From the NCBI GenBank assembly GCA_031278855.1, contig JAITJR010000038.1, forward strand, positions 1 to 9,104: DNA of 9,104 bases, given 5' to 3'. The position numbers and the translations under genes were made by a program. The stretch is from Mycoplasmataceae bacterium. GTDB taxonomy: Bacteria; Bacillota_I; Bacilli_A; Mycoplasmatales; Mycoplasmoidaceae. The notes under the pieces were generated by a model. It was not told the DNA's origin and did no database searches. It saw only the letters and a program-made list of their open reading frames with translations. Positions 8,330 through 9,104 of this stretch are shown here, piece after piece. The stretch's first letter is position 1. Every line of letters starts with the position of its first letter.

Positions 8330-9104
8330 TTATTGTATTGGTAATGGTGTTCAATTTGCCAGTGCAGTAAATTTACTTCTAAAATTAGTAGCTATGTTTT
8401 CTTTGCCAGCGGGGTATCAAATTGTGCCGCTCACTGGGCAGTCGTCGAAGGCATTGGAATTATAGGTATTTGGCATCGCTTCCGCATCAGTTGGGAGATA
8501 AATATTACTTAAGCTCGCACAGCCATTGAAGGCACGAGAGGTGATGGAAGTTTGGTTATCGGTGGCAAACATGGCGGATGGAAGTTTTAGGGTGGTTAAA
8601 CTCGTACAGTCGTAGAAGACACGAGAGCCGATGGTGCTGAGAGAATTCGGAAGGACGACAGTGGTTATTGCCGCACAGCCGTAGAAGGCATAATGGTCGA
8701 TAGTGGTGAGGTTGGTGAAATTGGAAAGACCACCGATGGTGGTTAAATTTGCACAGCCGGAGAAGGCATCAGAGTCGATGGAGGTCAAAGAGTTGGCCAA
8801 TTCTGAGAGATCGAGGGAAGTTAAGCTCGCACAGTTGTAGAAGGCATTAGCGGTGATGGAAGAGGAAAAATATTTGTTTAGTTTGGCACCCATATCGCCT
8901 GTGATCATGCAATTGGCAGATCTTAAGGATGTATTATTAACGATACCGATGCCAATGGTGGTGCCTTCACCATTTTTATTTTCCACTTTCTCTAAACTAT
9001 CACCGCTAATTCCGATACCACTGATCCCGTCGATTGACAAGCTCGCACAGCCGGAGAAGGTACTACCGCCAATGGAGGAGAGATACAGATGGTGATCATT
9101 AGAG
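8330..9104 (-). CDS. BspA-like leucine-rich-repeat protein, C-terminal part (5' end beyond window)
   Basis: The minus-strand frame is open from the right edge to TAA at 8330-8332, 257 codons seen. A TGA at 8417 reads as Trp (SGTIWYPAGKE) and another follows in ALANWTPLPIQ, so the protein is 28 residues longer than the standard code suggests. It carries tandem repeats of the treponemal/BspA LRR type: I-x-x-x-AF-x-x-C-x-x-L-T-x-L-x-L-P-x-S. Examples are AFYNCASLTSLDLSELANS, AFYGCAAITTVVLPNS and VFYDCTSLTTLKLPSA. Repeat pitch is 23-29 residues, interrupted by a 72-residue spacing near 8829-9045. The C-terminal cap resembles that of other BspA-like proteins. Such proteins are usually exported and bind host surfaces or other bacteria; the signal sequence would lie outside the window. 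G+C is about 48% in two 60-nt lines I counted, against 18-37% in lines from elsewhere. Confidence 0.88.

Noticed and set aside
7987..8368. Short direct repeat around CACTGGCAAA (minus strand) at about 7988 and 8356
   Set aside because: Only about 10 nt are identical and the flanks diverge, which is within chance for this length.
8366..8377. 12-bp perfect palindrome AGTAAATTTACT
   Set aside because: It falls inside the LRR coding sequence (RSKFTA codons) and is AT-rich, so it is probably a coincidence.
8853..9095. 80-codon open frame on the plus strand
   Set aside because: It is the antisense shadow of the LRR gene, open because of that gene's higher G+C and repeat structure.

Overview
The window comes from a member of the Mollicutes or a close relative that reads TGA as tryptophan. 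Every housekeeping gene here is interrupted by TGA codons at positions where Trp is acceptable or conserved. Trp is TGA in 5 of 6 cases in parE, 2 of 3 in parC, 3 of 3 in yqeG, 3 of 3 in yqeH and 5 of 5 in mnmA. The DNA is AT-rich and the genes are tightly packed. Translated in code 4, five full-length conserved proteins emerge that look like short fragments in the standard code.

Layout. (1) 1-608, minus strand: the C-terminal part of an unrecognised lysine-rich protein running off the left edge. Upstream its frame is broken by a TAG and a TAA, so the 5' end may be decayed. (2) 754-791: a perfect 9-bp inverted repeat, a TATAAT box and two candidate ATGs, forming the control region of parE. 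(3) 780-6807, plus strand: a compact four-gene run, parE-parC-yqeG-yqeH, with 1-nt overlap, 1-nt gap and 20-nt overlap at the junctions. parE and parC form topoisomerase IV, which separates linked daughter chromosomes. yqeG encodes a HAD-type phosphatase and yqeH a circularly permuted GTPase of small-subunit ribosome assembly. (4) 6800-7918, minus strand: mnmA, the tRNA U34 2-thiouridylase, convergent with yqeH and overlapping its 3' end by 8 nt. (5) 7919-8329: no intact gene. It holds what looks like a decayed minus-strand reading frame and a 23-nt alternating purine-pyrimidine tract. (6) 8330-9104, minus strand: the 3' part of a BspA-like leucine-rich-repeat protein, clearly richer in G+C than the housekeeping block and probably a surface protein acquired or evolving separately.

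The centre is a conserved core (chromosome segregation, ribosome assembly, tRNA modification) flanked by accessory DNA on both sides. Promoter-first genes (parE, mnmA) have TATAAT immediately before the start codon and no Shine-Dalgarno, while the internal genes parC and yqeH have clear Shine-Dalgarno sequences. This suggests leaderless or near-leaderless first cistrons. I found no tRNA, rRNA, CRISPR array or intact mobile element. The most unusual parts are the broken frame plus alternating tract next to the LRR gene, and the unrecognised left-end protein.
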